DNA from: Bradyrhizobium valentinum
Lineage (GTDB): Bacteria; Pseudomonadota; Alphaproteobacteria; Rhizobiales; Xanthobacteraceae
Direction: 5' to 3'
NCBI RefSeq assembly: GCF_001440405.1
Contig: NZ_LLXX01000208.1
Span: 336 to 45,832 of the forward strand
Length of the DNA stretch: 45,497 nucleotides
Shown: positions 36,411-44,681 of the stretch, in pieces
How positions within the stretch are numbered: the stretch's first letter is position 1
Layout of the letters: the number at the start of each line of letters is the position of its first letter
Program-made: the position numbers and the translations under genes
Notes under the pieces: model-generated
Told to the model about the DNA's origin: nothing
The model's database searches: none
What the model saw: only the letters and a program-made list of their open reading frames with translations

Positions 36411-37589
36411 TCAGTCGCGTGCAATGCACATCGCGATGCCCATGCCGCCGCCGATGCAGAGCGTGGCGAGGCCTTTCTTGGCGTCACGCTTCTGCATCTC
36501 GTGCAGCAGTGTCACCAGCACGCGCGCGCCCGACGCACCGATCGGGTGACCGATCGCGATCGCGCCGCCGTTGACGTTGACCTTGCCGGTATCCCAGCCG
36601 AGGTCCTTGTTGACCGCGCAGGCTTGCGCCGCAAACGCCTCGTTGGCCTCGATCAGGTCGAGGTCGCCGACGCTCCAGCCGGCCCGCTTCAGGGCGGCGC
36701 GCGAGGCCGGGATCGGACCGGAGCCCATGATCTTGGGATCGACGCCAGCCTGACCCCACGACACGATGCGGGCGAGCGGCTTCTTGCCCTGCTTGGCCGC
36801 TTCCTTGGCGGTCATCAGCACGACGGCGGCCGCGCCGTCATTGATGCCCGAGGCGCTGCCGGCGGTCACGGTGCCGTCCTTCTCGAAGGCCGGCTTCAGC
36901 TTGGCCATCGATTCCAGCGTCGCGCCGTGGCGGGGATATTCGTCGGTGTCGACCACCACGTCGCCCTTGCGGGTCTTGATGGTGACGGCGACGATCTCGT
37001 CCTTGAACTTGCCGGCCTTCTGCGCGGCCTCGGCCTTCTGCTGCGAGTTGACGGCGAACTCGTCCTGCTGGGCGCGGGTGATCTGCCACTGCTTGGCGAC
37101 GTTCTCGGCGGTGTTGCCCATGTGATAGCCGTTGAAGGCGTCCCACAGGCCGTCCTTGATCATGGTGTCGACCAGCTCGAGGCCGCCCATCTTGACGCCG
37201 CCACGCAGGTATTGCGCATGCGGGGCCATGCTCATGGATTCCTGGCCGCCGGCGACGACGACAGAGGAATCGCCGTTGAGCAGGGCCTGATAGCCGAGCG
37301 CGACCGAGCGCAGGCCGCTGCCGCAGAGCTGGTTGACGCCCCAGGCCGGGCTCTCCACTGGAATACCGGCGTTGATGGAAGCCTGGCGGGCTGGGTTCTG
37401 GCCCTGCGCCGCGGTGAGGATCTGGCCCATGATGACTTCGGAGACCTGGCCCGGCTCGACACCCGCGCGCTCCAGCGCGGCCTTGATAGCGACGGCCCCG
37501 AGATCATGGGCCGGGGTGGTGGCGAACGCGCCGTTGAAGCTGCCGACCGGGGTGCGAGCGGCGCTGACGATGACGACATCGTCTGACAT
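36411..37589 (-). CDS. phaA: Acetyl-CoA acetyltransferase (beta-ketothiolase) PhaA
   Basis: Condenses two acetyl-CoA to acetoacetyl-CoA, the first step of polyhydroxybutyrate synthesis, and acts in reverse in ketone-body breakdown. 392 residues from ATG 37589: AAGGAG sits six bases before it, whereas the ATG at 37595 directly abuts that site. The acyl-binding Cys is in NQLCGSGLRSVALG near residue 89. GHPIGASGARV (catalytic His) and CIGGGMGIAMCI (second Cys) are near the C-terminus. It is divergent from phaR. Confidence 0.97.
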   Translation of the reverse strand: MSDDVVIVSAARTPVGSFNGAFATTPAHDLGAVAIKAALERAGVEPGQVSEVIMGQILTAAQGQNPARQASINAGIPVESPAWGVNQLCGSGLRSVALGYQALLNGDSSVVVAGGQESMSMAPHAQYLRGGVKMGGLELVDTMIKDGLWDAFNGYHMGNTAENVAKQWQITRAQQDEFAVNSQQKAEAAQKAGKFKDEIVAVTIKTRKGDVVVDTDEYPRHGATLESMAKLKPAFEKDGTVTAGSASGINDGAAAVVLMTAKEAAKQGKKPLARIVSWGQAGVDPKIMGSGPIPASRAALKRAGWSVGDLDLIEANEAFAAQACAVNKDLGWDTGKVNVNGGAIAIGHPIGASGARVLVTLLHEMQKRDAKKGLATLCIGGGMGIAMCIARD

Positions 37590-37669
37590 GGACATCTCCT
37601 TATGGGGTTTCTTGGGCTTGAGGTTTCTTCGACGGCGGGCGGGCCGGATGCCGGGCCTGTCTCTCACCT

Positions 37670-37699
37670 TATCCTGTTAACCTCGCCCACCCATGTCAA
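37670..37699 (-). promoter_or_regulatory. Candidate promoter of phaA
   Basis: On the minus strand TTGACA (37694-37699) and AGGATA (37670-37675) are separated by 18 bases, about 80 bases upstream of the phaA start. The 318-base phaA-phaR gap also holds a GC-rich TGCTGCGTTGCGTTGC stretch near 37833-37850 that could bind PhaR; no other gene is visible there. Confidence 0.4.
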
Positions 37700-37907
37700 T
37701 CGGCCACGGCCCAAATTCCTGCCGCGGCGCATTCAAATTGATCCCCGTGAGAGTTTCCATAGCAGCGTCCATGCCTTGGAATTAACCGTGCCGCACAAAA
37801 CGGTAGCCGAACCGCATTGAAAATGCTTACTTTGCTGCGTTGCGTTGCTCGTCTGCCCGTCGGCGATGCCGTCGGGTTCCCCGCTCTCGGTGTCGATGTG
37901 TGAGCTT

Positions 37908-38507
37908 ATGGCAAAGTCAGACCAACCCACGACCATCAAGAAATACGCTAACCGGCGGCTCTATAATACCGGCACAAGCACCTATGTGACGCTCGAGGAT
38001 CTCGCAGCGATGGTGAAGGAAGGCGAGGATTTTCTCGTCTATGACGCCAAGACCGGCGACGACATCACCCGTCAGGTGCTGGCGCAGATCATCTTCGAGC
38101 AGGAAAACAAGGCCGGACAAAATCTGCTGCCCACCACTTTCCTGCGGCAGTTGATCCGCTTCTACGGCGACAGCATGCAGATGGTGGTGCCGAAATATCT
38201 GGAGCAGTCGATCGACACGCTGACGCGCGAGCAGGAAAAATTCCGCAAGCAGCTTACCAACACGTTCAGCGGAACGCCGTTTGCCCCGCTGGAAGAACAT
38301 GTCCGCCGCAACATGGAATTGTTTCAGCAGACGTTTTCGATGTTCAAGCCGTTCGTGCCGCCGCGCCCCGGATCGACTTCGTCCGAGCCGGAGAAGGCGC
38401 CGGAGCCGGCGCCCGACGAAGATAATATCGACGACCTTCGCCGCCAGATGAAAGACATGCAGGAACGCCTCGAGCGCATGTCGAAAGAGCCGAAGAAGGA
38501 AGAGTGA
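37908..38507 (+). CDS. phaR: Polyhydroxyalkanoate synthesis repressor PhaR
   Basis: DNA- and granule-binding repressor of polyhydroxybutyrate genes: it leaves DNA when polymer accumulates. 199 residues from ATG 37908; the longer frame to 37845 has no family match. The N-terminal PHB_acc_N domain begins TIKKYANRRLYNTGTSTYVT, LEDLAAMVKEGEDFLVYDA (about residues 8-50); the granule-binding PHB_acc domain follows to about residue 115. A charged, coiled-coil tail (DDLRRQMKDMQERLERM) follows a Pro-rich linker. Divergent from phaA, which it is expected to regulate. Confidence 0.95.
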   Translation: MAKSDQPTTIKKYANRRLYNTGTSTYVTLEDLAAMVKEGEDFLVYDAKTGDDITRQVLAQIIFEQENKAGQNLLPTTFLRQLIRFYGDSMQMVVPKYLEQSIDTLTREQEKFRKQLTNTFSGTPFAPLEEHVRRNMELFQQTFSMFKPFVPPRPGSTSSEPEKAPEPAPDEDNIDDLRRQMKDMQERLERMSKEPKKEE

Positions 38508-38523
38508 TAGGGTTCGCTCCCTC

Positions 38524-38642
38524 GTCGTCCCTGCGAACGCAGGGACCCATAGCCACCGGCTTTTGTTGTAACTGAAGATCTCTACGTCCATCGCCTCACC
38601 GATAGGCCGCAGCGTATGAGTTCCCGGGTTCGCGGGGACGAC
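38524..38642. repeat. Palindromic intergenic repeat, family B copy 4
   Basis: Left arm GTCGTCCCTGCGAACGCAGG followed by GACCCATA, right arm degenerate (TATGAGTTCCCGGGTTCGCG then GGGACGAC). It occupies the gap between the convergent phaR and GGDEF-EAL genes. Confidence 0.8.
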
Positions 38643-38671
38643 GGAGAGATTTTTTCAACGCGAGAAGACGA

Positions 38672-40363
38672 TCAGCCCGCCGCCGGCAGCGCCGCATCTC
38701 CCGCCATGGCCCACGGCCGTTCCGGCGAGGCCAGCCCGATCAAGCGGCCCTGGATGTAATCGCAGCCCCATTCGCGCAGCATCACGGCGGCTTCTTCGTC
38801 CTGCACCCATTCCGCGACAGTCTTGATCTGCAGGCGGTTCGCCAGATCGATCAGCGTATGCACGAAGGCGCGATCGTCTGCGGAGCGTGCGATGTTCTGC
38901 ACGAAGGCGCCGTCGATCTTCACGATGTCGACGCCGAGTTTGCGCAGGTTTCGGAATGAGGTGTAGCCGGCGCCGAAATCGTCGATCGCAATCTGGCTGC
39001 CGAAATTCTTCAAGCGGGTCACGAAACCGCGGACGTCGTCGATGTCCTGGATCGCCACCGTTTCGGTGATTTCGACGATCAGCCGCTCGCCGGCGCCGGG
39101 ATGGGCACGCATCAGCGATTCGATTCCGGTCCACCAATCCGGATCCATCGTGGTGTCGGGCGAGATATTGAGGCTGAGCCGCACGTTCGGCGACGCCGCA
39201 AGTTCGGCGATCGCGAGCTCGAGCACGCGGTGGTCGACCAGCCGGATCAGGCCCAATCGCTCGGCGACCGGAACGATGTCAGGCGCCAGCAGCGCCTGGC
39301 CGTCCGCCTGCTCCATTCGCACCAGGCACTCGTAGAACGCCGGTTGCCGCGAGCGCGCTTCGACCACCGGCTCGAACGCCGTGACGATGCGGCGCTCGTT
39401 GAGCGCAGTGACGATCTCGTCGGTGACGCGGATGTTGACGCGGCGCTGGGCGTCGCGTTCGACATTCGGCCGCCACAGCGAGAACGATCCGGCGCGGCGG
39501 CGCTTGGCGCCGTCGAGCGTTTCCTGGGCGCGATTGATCGCCTCATCGGCGTTGCGGGCGTAGCGCGGGATGGTGATCGCGCCGATCGAGGCCGTCACCG
39601 AGACCGGGCCGGATTTGGTCGGGATCACCTCGTCGCGGATCCCGGCCAGGAAGCGCTCGGCCGCGATATTGGTGTCGTCGACGGTGCAGTTCCTCAAGAT
39701 CAGCCCGAACTTGTTGCCGGAGAACCGCCCGAGCACGTCGCCGGCGCGCAGCTTGGCGCGGATGCGCTTTGCGACTTCGGCGATCACGGCGTCCGCTACG
39801 TCGAAGCCAAAGGCATCGTTGACGCGCGCCAGATGATCGATACCGATCAGCATGAAGGCGGAGGACGATCGGAAACGCATGGTTTCTTCGATCGATTCCG
39901 CCAGCGAGGCAATGAGATGCGTGCGATTGAGTTCACCGGTCAGCGGATCGTGCCGCGACAGCCGCATTAACTGCTCGTCGCGGGCGTGGCGCTCATTGTT
40001 GATACGGACGATGCCTTGCGCGCGCACCGGCTTGCCGTCGGGCCCTGCAAACCAGCAACCGGTTTCCTCGATCCAGAGCACGGGCACCGAGGCGGAAGCG
40101 CGCACGCCATATTCGATCCGGTAGGCGACGCCTTCGCCGCCCCGCGCCGGCGCTGATTGCGCGAGCGCGTCCGTGCGGACCGAACGGGACGGCTCGATCA
40201 GCTTGGCAAACCCGGCGCCGCTGGCCAGCGCACCTGCCGGGACGTCAGTGAAGACCGAGCCTACATTGTCGCTCCAGGCGATGGTGTCCGCGGTCAGGTC
40301 CCAGACGAAGGCCGCCTGGCCTAGCGAGGCAAGGATGCTGGAGGCTTGCGGGACAGGGAGCAT
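38672..40363 (-). CDS. GGDEF-EAL domain protein, likely active c-di-GMP phosphodiesterase
   Basis: 563 residues from ATG 40363. Residues about 10-125 form a PAS-like sensor region (ILASLGQAAFVWDLTADTIA), followed by a GGDEF domain (about 130-285) and an EAL domain (about 300-550). The GGDEF signature is replaced by SGNKF in GRFSGNKFGLIL, so cyclase activity should be lost. The EAL metal and catalytic residues appear intact: E in FYECLVRM, N in LSLNIS, E in VEITET, DD in AIDDFGAGY, K in VKIDGAF, and E in TVAEWVQ. It should therefore lower c-di-GMP, with the GGDEF part perhaps binding GTP. No transmembrane helix. Signal unknown. Confidence 0.9.
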   Translation of the reverse strand: MLPVPQASSILASLGQAAFVWDLTADTIAWSDNVGSVFTDVPAGALASGAGFAKLIEPSRSVRTDALAQSAPARGGEGVAYRIEYGVRASASVPVLWIEETGCWFAGPDGKPVRAQGIVRINNERHARDEQLMRLSRHDPLTGELNRTHLIASLAESIEETMRFRSSSAFMLIGIDHLARVNDAFGFDVADAVIAEVAKRIRAKLRAGDVLGRFSGNKFGLILRNCTVDDTNIAAERFLAGIRDEVIPTKSGPVSVTASIGAITIPRYARNADEAINRAQETLDGAKRRRAGSFSLWRPNVERDAQRRVNIRVTDEIVTALNERRIVTAFEPVVEARSRQPAFYECLVRMEQADGQALLAPDIVPVAERLGLIRLVDHRVLELAIAELAASPNVRLSLNISPDTTMDPDWWTGIESLMRAHPGAGERLIVEITETVAIQDIDDVRGFVTRLKNFGSQIAIDDFGAGYTSFRNLRKLGVDIVKIDGAFVQNIARSADDRAFVHTLIDLANRLQIKTVAEWVQDEEAAVMLREWGCDYIQGRLIGLASPERPWAMAGDAALPAAG

Positions 40364-40602
40364 CAGGACGCCTCGATTCGGGACACCGCCGGGTGATTCG
40401 ATTCCCTTAAGCCTTGAGGATAGTGGCTGTTCGGAACGAGAGGCTAGGCTAAGTTCATAAATAATCCGGAAACCATGTTTCACAGACTTCCCGCGCCAGC
40501 GGGGAACGGATCGGAAGGGAGCGGCATAGGCCTTGCGAGGTCAGATCGCAGGTGGGGGCGGAACGTCCCAAAACGTGACAGATTAGCCGGTTGCGGTGTG
40601 CG

Positions 40603-40887
40603 ATGCTGGATATCGATCGATCAGAGGAAGTGTTGGACGGCGACTTCGTCAACGTCGAGCCGGCCTGCGTGGAGCTGGTGCCGGTGACCCAGTCCGTGCA
40701 CTGGTCACAGAGCGCGGCCACGCCGCGGCCCGATCCGACCTTCCTCGCGCAGTTGATCGCTACCGCCGACCAGGCACCGCAAACCCGCGGCCTGAGGCGG
40801 GCCTCGCTGGCGGATGCGCAGACGGCCTATGGCGCCAGCCAGATCCGGCGCTGCGGCACCGGCTTCCGGACGCGGCAAACCATCTAG
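40603..40887 (+). CDS. Small conserved hypothetical protein
   Basis: 94 residues from ATG 40603. The N-terminus MLDIDRSEEVLDGDFVNVEP is acidic, and the middle has PDPTFLAQLIATADQAPQTR and GLRRASLADAQTAYGASQ. The pattern resembles short hypothetical proteins of Bradyrhizobium, but no domain is recognised. No signal or membrane segment. Its stop is one base away from the stop of the convergent membrane protein gene. Confidence 0.6.
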   Translation: MLDIDRSEEVLDGDFVNVEPACVELVPVTQSVHWSQSAATPRPDPTFLAQLIATADQAPQTRGLRRASLADAQTAYGASQIRRCGTGFRTRQTI

Positions 40888-40888
40888 A

Positions 40889-41671
40889 TCAGCGCTGAGG
40901 TGTCTCCGGCTGGTCCGGCTTGTCCGGCTTGTCCGGTGATGGCGGAGAGCCCGGCTGTATGCCGGGCGACGGGACTTCGGGCGACGGGACTTCCGATGAA
41001 GGCGTTTTCGGCGAGGGCGCCTCGGGTACGACCGAGGCCGCCTCGGACGCGACAGCAGGCTGCGCCGGTTTCGGTTCGACGGCAGGCCGCCCCGGTTTCG
41101 GTTCGGGGTGATCCTGCAGCACGGATTCGGCAACAGAGGCTGCCGCCGGTGCAGATGGCGCGGCAGGCGCAGGCGAAGCTGCCGGTGCCGGCGCGGGCTT
41201 GGGCTCGGCCGCAGGCGCTGCCTCGACTTTCTCGACTTTTTCGGCTTCGGCTTCTTTTGCCGGAGGCGCGGGCGCTGGCGCTGGCGCCGCCGCTACGGCA
41301 ACCGCACGGCGCCGCGTGCGTAATGCGAGACCAGAGAGGAAATCCACCAGCGACAGCGCCGTCAGCAGGAAATAGGTCGAAGTGCCGAATTTCGGCCACA
41401 GCACGAATTCGGCCGCGGCTGCGCCGAACACGATCAGCGACAGCAGATGGTCGGTCAGGTACTTCGCACCGGGCCGCGCGCCCTTGATGACCTCGGCGAG
41501 CAGCAGCAGGATGGCGAGCGTAAGCAGCACGTCGCTCAGCGTCACCGTCCATTCCGCGCCCGACATCAACGTCAGCTTCACCAGCGGATCGGTGAAGGCA
41601 ACGGTGGGCATCAGGAAGACGATGATGTTGTAGATCGCGAGCGGAATCAGAAGCAGCGGAAAACCGACCAT
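40889..41671 (-). CDS. Membrane protein with Pro/Ala-rich tail
   Basis: 260 residues. Four or so hydrophobic helices occupy residues 1-115 (FPLLLIPLAIYNIIVFLM, LSDVLLTLAILLLLAEVIKG, LLSLIVFGAAAAEFVLWP and FLLTALSLVDFLSGLAL). A long low-complexity tail follows, with AAPAPAPAPP-type runs, charged KEAEAEKVEKVE and Pro-Ser repeats to the end (PSPEVPSP). The tail is probably disordered and cytoplasmic. Function unknown; no family name can be given with confidence. Confidence 0.8.
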   Translation of the reverse strand: MVGFPLLLIPLAIYNIIVFLMPTVAFTDPLVKLTLMSGAEWTVTLSDVLLTLAILLLLAEVIKGARPGAKYLTDHLLSLIVFGAAAAEFVLWPKFGTSTYFLLTALSLVDFLSGLALRTRRRAVAVAAAPAPAPAPPAKEAEAEKVEKVEAAPAAEPKPAPAPAASPAPAAPSAPAAASVAESVLQDHPEPKPGRPAVEPKPAQPAVASEAASVVPEAPSPKTPSSEVPSPEVPSPGIQPGSPPSPDKPDKPDQPETPQR

Positions 41672-41805
41672 GGGTATCGCGCCTTCCTAGGAAAACCGGA
41701 ATGTCCCCGGCGAAGCAAACGCTTCACCTTATGGAACCGTTGGCCCACTCGTTGGCCAAATTCGGGCAGACGCCGCCAGAAGCAGCGTCTTATCCCCGAA
41801 CCCGA

Positions 41806-41988
41806 TCAGGATTCCTTCTTCTTCAGCACCTGCCGGCCCTTGTACATGCCGGTCTTCAGGTCGAGATGGTGCGGACGGCGCAGTTCGCCGGAATCCTTGT
41901 CCTCAGCATAGGTCGGCTTCTTCAGCGCGTCCGCCGAGCGGCGCATGCCACGCCGCGAGGGCGATGTTTTTCTTCTGGGAACGGCCAT
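41806..41988 (-). CDS. rpmF: 50S ribosomal protein L32
   Basis: 60 residues, the usual length. MAVPRRKTSPSRRGMRRSAD is the diagnostic L32 start. The zinc Cys pairs seen in many L32 proteins are absent, as in other alphaproteobacterial (C-minus) forms: LRRPHHLDLKTGMYKGRQVL has His but no Cys. GAGGA lies five bases before the ATG. mtgA is upstream on the same strand, 153 bases away. Confidence 0.97.
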   Translation of the reverse strand: MAVPRRKTSPSRRGMRRSADALKKPTYAEDKDSGELRRPHHLDLKTGMYKGRQVLKKKES

Positions 41989-42141
41989 AACGATCCTCTA
42001 GGGGTGTTGTCGGAGGCATCGTCCGAAACCGGACGGCCCAGCGCTTCGCGCACGAGCTGCGATGCCGATAAGGCCGCGCTTATAGAGGATGGCATGGCGT
42101 AAAGCTAGGCCAGCTTGCGGTTAAAGCGGCCGAAAATTGGC

Positions 42142-42885
42142 TCAAAAAGCACGATTTTCGCTCCAGCAGCGCTGTACTGCGCCCGCCCGCGCCATATAGG
42201 TGCCGGCCAGACGGCGCACCCCGGGGCCGGGATTGCGGGCGCTTCGCCTGACAGGATTGGGCAGGATCGCCGCCAGCAACGCGGCCTCGCGCGCCGAAAG
42301 CGAAGCGGCCGGGCGGCCGAAAGCGTAAAGGGAACCGGCTTCCGCCCCGAACTGTCCGGAAGGCCCGAGTTCGGCGATGTTGAGATAGATTTCCAGGATC
42401 CGCTGTTTGGGCAGCACCAGATCGATCCACATCGCGAGCGGCAGTTCCAGCGCCTTGCGGACCACGCTGCGGCCGGGCCACAGGAACAGGTTCTTGGCGA
42501 CCTGCTGGGTGATGGTCGAGCCGCCGCGGGCCGGCTCGCCGTCCTCGGCATCGTCGATCGCATCCTGCAAGGCGCCCCAATCGATGCCGCGATGGCCGCA
42601 GAATTTGGCGTCCTCGGACCCCACCACCGAGCGCGGCAGGTAGGGCGACATCGCGTTGAAATCGATCCACTGACGCGATACCGGCGTGCCCTTGAGCCAG
42701 CGCCAGGCCATCAGCGTCGAGACCGGATGTCCGGTACGATAGAACGGCGTCACCAGATAGGGCAGCAGCACCACCGCCAGCAGGATCAGCAGTAAAATTC
42801 GGACAATCCGCAAATTCGATGCTTCCGGTTCTGCCCAAGCCGGCCAGGGACCTATCAATAGGCCCCATCCAAGTGACATCTCCAT
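42142..42885 (-). CDS. mtgA: Monofunctional biosynthetic peptidoglycan transglycosylase
   Basis: Polymerises lipid II into glycan strands at the outer face of the inner membrane. 247 residues; a single N-terminal helix (IVRILLLILLAVVLLPYLV, about residues 27-45) anchors a GT51 domain with VVGSEDAKFCGHRGIDW (catalytic Glu), ARGGSTITQQVAKNLFLW and RILEIYLNIAELG. No transpeptidase domain. A second ATG two codons later is equally possible as start. Confidence 0.94.
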   Translation of the reverse strand: MEMSLGWGLLIGPWPAWAEPEASNLRIVRILLLILLAVVLLPYLVTPFYRTGHPVSTLMAWRWLKGTPVSRQWIDFNAMSPYLPRSVVGSEDAKFCGHRGIDWGALQDAIDDAEDGEPARGGSTITQQVAKNLFLWPGRSVVRKALELPLAMWIDLVLPKQRILEIYLNIAELGPSGQFGAEAGSLYAFGRPAASLSAREAALLAAILPNPVRRSARNPGPGVRRLAGTYMARAGAVQRCWSENRAF

Positions 42886-42998
42886 GATATTTCGTGGTTT
42901 TTCCAGCCCATTTTAAGGCGGTGTGATCCTCGTCATGGAATTGACGAAGCGCCCGCCATCAAACATTGTCCGGCCAAATTGATCTGGAGCTATTCTTA

Positions 42999-43919
42999 AT
43001 GACGACCGCCACTGCCGATTTCGCCAAACGACTGGACCAGACCGCGGAGGACACCGAAGCCCTGCTGGCGAAACTGTTGTCCGATACGCTGCTGCCCGAA
43101 GAGATCGCGCGGCCGAAACGGCTGATGGACGCGATGCGCTATTCCAGCCTCGGCGGCGGAAAGCGGCTGCGGCCCTTTCTGGTGGCCGAAAGTTCGGCGG
43201 TGTTCGGAGTTCCGCGCGAAGCTGCCCTGCTGGTCGGCGCGGCGCTGGAATGCATCCATTGCTATTCCCTGATCCATGACGATCTGCCGGCGATGGACAA
43301 CAGCGACCTCCGTCGTGGCCGGCCCACGCTGCACAAGGAGACCGACGACGCCACCGCGATCCTCGCCGGCGACGGGCTGTTGACGCTGGCGTTCGACATC
43401 GTCACCCGCGACGAGATCCACAAGGACGCTAATGTGCGCCTGCTCTTGACGCGCGCCCTGGCCCGCGCCTCCGGCATTGGCGGCATGGTCGGCGGCCAGA
43501 TCCTCGACCTTGCCGGCGAGGGACGGTTCGGCGACCGCGAACCGGTCGACGTGGCGCGGCTGCAGCAGATGAAGACCGGCGCGCTGCTCCGCTATGGCTG
43601 TATCGCCGGCGCGATCCTCGGCCAGTCCACGCAGAAGGAGTACCAGGCGCTCGACGATTACGGCCGCGCGCTCGGCGAGGCGTTCCAGATCGCCGACGAC
43701 CTGCTCGACGTCGAAGGCGACGCGGCGGCGCTGGGCAAGCAAACCGGGCAGGATGCAGCGCTCGGCAAGACCACCTTCGTCACCCAGCTCGGCATCGAGG
43801 GCGCCAAGCAGCGCGTGCGCGACCTGCTGGCGCGCGCCGATTCAGCGCTTTCGATCTTCGGAACAAAGGGCGACGTATTGCGGGCAGCCGCGCGCTTCGT
43901 CGCGGAGCGCAAGAGCTAG
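42999..43919 (+). CDS. ispA: Farnesyl diphosphate synthase (class 1 polyprenyl synthetase)
   Basis: Builds farnesyl diphosphate from dimethylallyl or geranyl diphosphate and IPP, feeding ubiquinone, undecaprenyl and hopanoid synthesis. 306 residues from ATG 42999, with GGAG ten bases upstream. First Asp-rich motif in LIHDDLPAMDNSDLRRGRPT (about residues 95-110), second in FQIADDLLDVEGD near 233. GGGKRLRPFLV and the two residues before the first motif (CYSLIHDD) fit a short-chain product. GPP synthase is a less likely alternative. Confidence 0.93.
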   Translation: MTTATADFAKRLDQTAEDTEALLAKLLSDTLLPEEIARPKRLMDAMRYSSLGGGKRLRPFLVAESSAVFGVPREAALLVGAALECIHCYSLIHDDLPAMDNSDLRRGRPTLHKETDDATAILAGDGLLTLAFDIVTRDEIHKDANVRLLLTRALARASGIGGMVGGQILDLAGEGRFGDREPVDVARLQQMKTGALLRYGCIAGAILGQSTQKEYQALDDYGRALGEAFQIADDLLDVEGDAAALGKQTGQDAALGKTTFVTQLGIEGAKQRVRDLLARADSALSIFGTKGDVLRAAARFVAERKS

Positions 43920-43939
43920 CGAGCATTTAAAGGCGGCGG

Positions 43940-44620
43940 ATGAGCAAGGAATTCGAAGAGCACCTTGTTCGGTTCCGGAACCTGCCGCTGCCGGTCCGCG
44001 TGGTCTACGGCAGGCCGCGAACCTTCATCGCGCTCGCGGTAGGCGTCATCGCGTACTGGCTGCTGCCCGGCACGCTGCGGCTGCCAACGCGGCTAGTCGT
44101 CGGCTGGAACGTCTTCGCCGCACTGTATCTCGCACTTGCCTACATCATGATGCTGCGCTGCGACGTCGCCCATATCCGCCGCAGCGCAGTGTTGCAGGAT
44201 GACGGGCGCTTCCTGATTCTGTTGTTGACCGCATTCGGCGCCCTCGCGAGCCTTGGCGCGATCGTGCTCGAGCTCGGCGCTTCGAAAGGCAATCCGGCCG
44301 GGCTGATCCTGGCGACGGTGACGATCGTGTTGTCATGGGCGCTGGTGCATACCGCCTTTGCGCTGCACTACGCGCATGATTTCTACCGCGGCAGCAACGC
44401 CGGTGGCCTGCAGTTTCCGAGCGGCGGCGCGCACGAGGATGCGGACTATTGGGACTTCGTCTACTTCTCGTTCGTGATCGGCATGACCGCGCAGGTTTCC
44501 GACGTCGGCATCACCGACAGGATCATCCGCCGCACCGCGACCGTGCACGGCATCGTCTCGTTCGTGTTCAACACCGCGCTGCTGGCATTGATGGTGAACA
44601 TCGCGGCGAGCGCGATTTGA
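43940..44620 (+). CDS. DUF1345 family membrane protein
   Basis: 226 residues, about five hydrophobic helices: FIALAVGVIAYWLLPGTL, VGWNVFAALYLALAYIMML, ILLLTAFGALASLGAIVLEL, LATVTIVLSWALVHTAFALH and a C-terminal pair. The DUF1345 signature ALHYAHDFYRG and DADYWDFVYFSFVIGMTAQV (Asp/Tyr/Trp-rich) is clear. Function unknown. It starts 20 bases after ispA, so the two are probably co-transcribed. Confidence 0.92.
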   Translation: MSKEFEEHLVRFRNLPLPVRVVYGRPRTFIALAVGVIAYWLLPGTLRLPTRLVVGWNVFAALYLALAYIMMLRCDVAHIRRSAVLQDDGRFLILLLTAFGALASLGAIVLELGASKGNPAGLILATVTIVLSWALVHTAFALHYAHDFYRGSNAGGLQFPSGGAHEDADYWDFVYFSFVIGMTAQVSDVGITDRIIRRTATVHGIVSFVFNTALLALMVNIAASAI

Positions 44621-44621
44621 A

Positions 44622-44662
44622 AAGCCACATTGACCCCGCTGTCGCGGCGCCAATGTGGACTT
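44622..44662. terminator. Bidirectional terminator-like hairpin
   Basis: CCACATTG (44625-44632) pairs with CAATGTGG (44651-44658); inner CCGC/GCGG also pairs. It lies directly between the DUF1345 stop and the stop of the convergent gene at 44682. T-runs are short. Confidence 0.6.
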
Positions 44663-44681
44663 GATCTGATGCCGGCCGCCG

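Noticed and set aside
23259..38642. CRISPR array
   Set aside because: Repeated hairpin blocks are kilobases apart, with no regular spacers and no cas genes.
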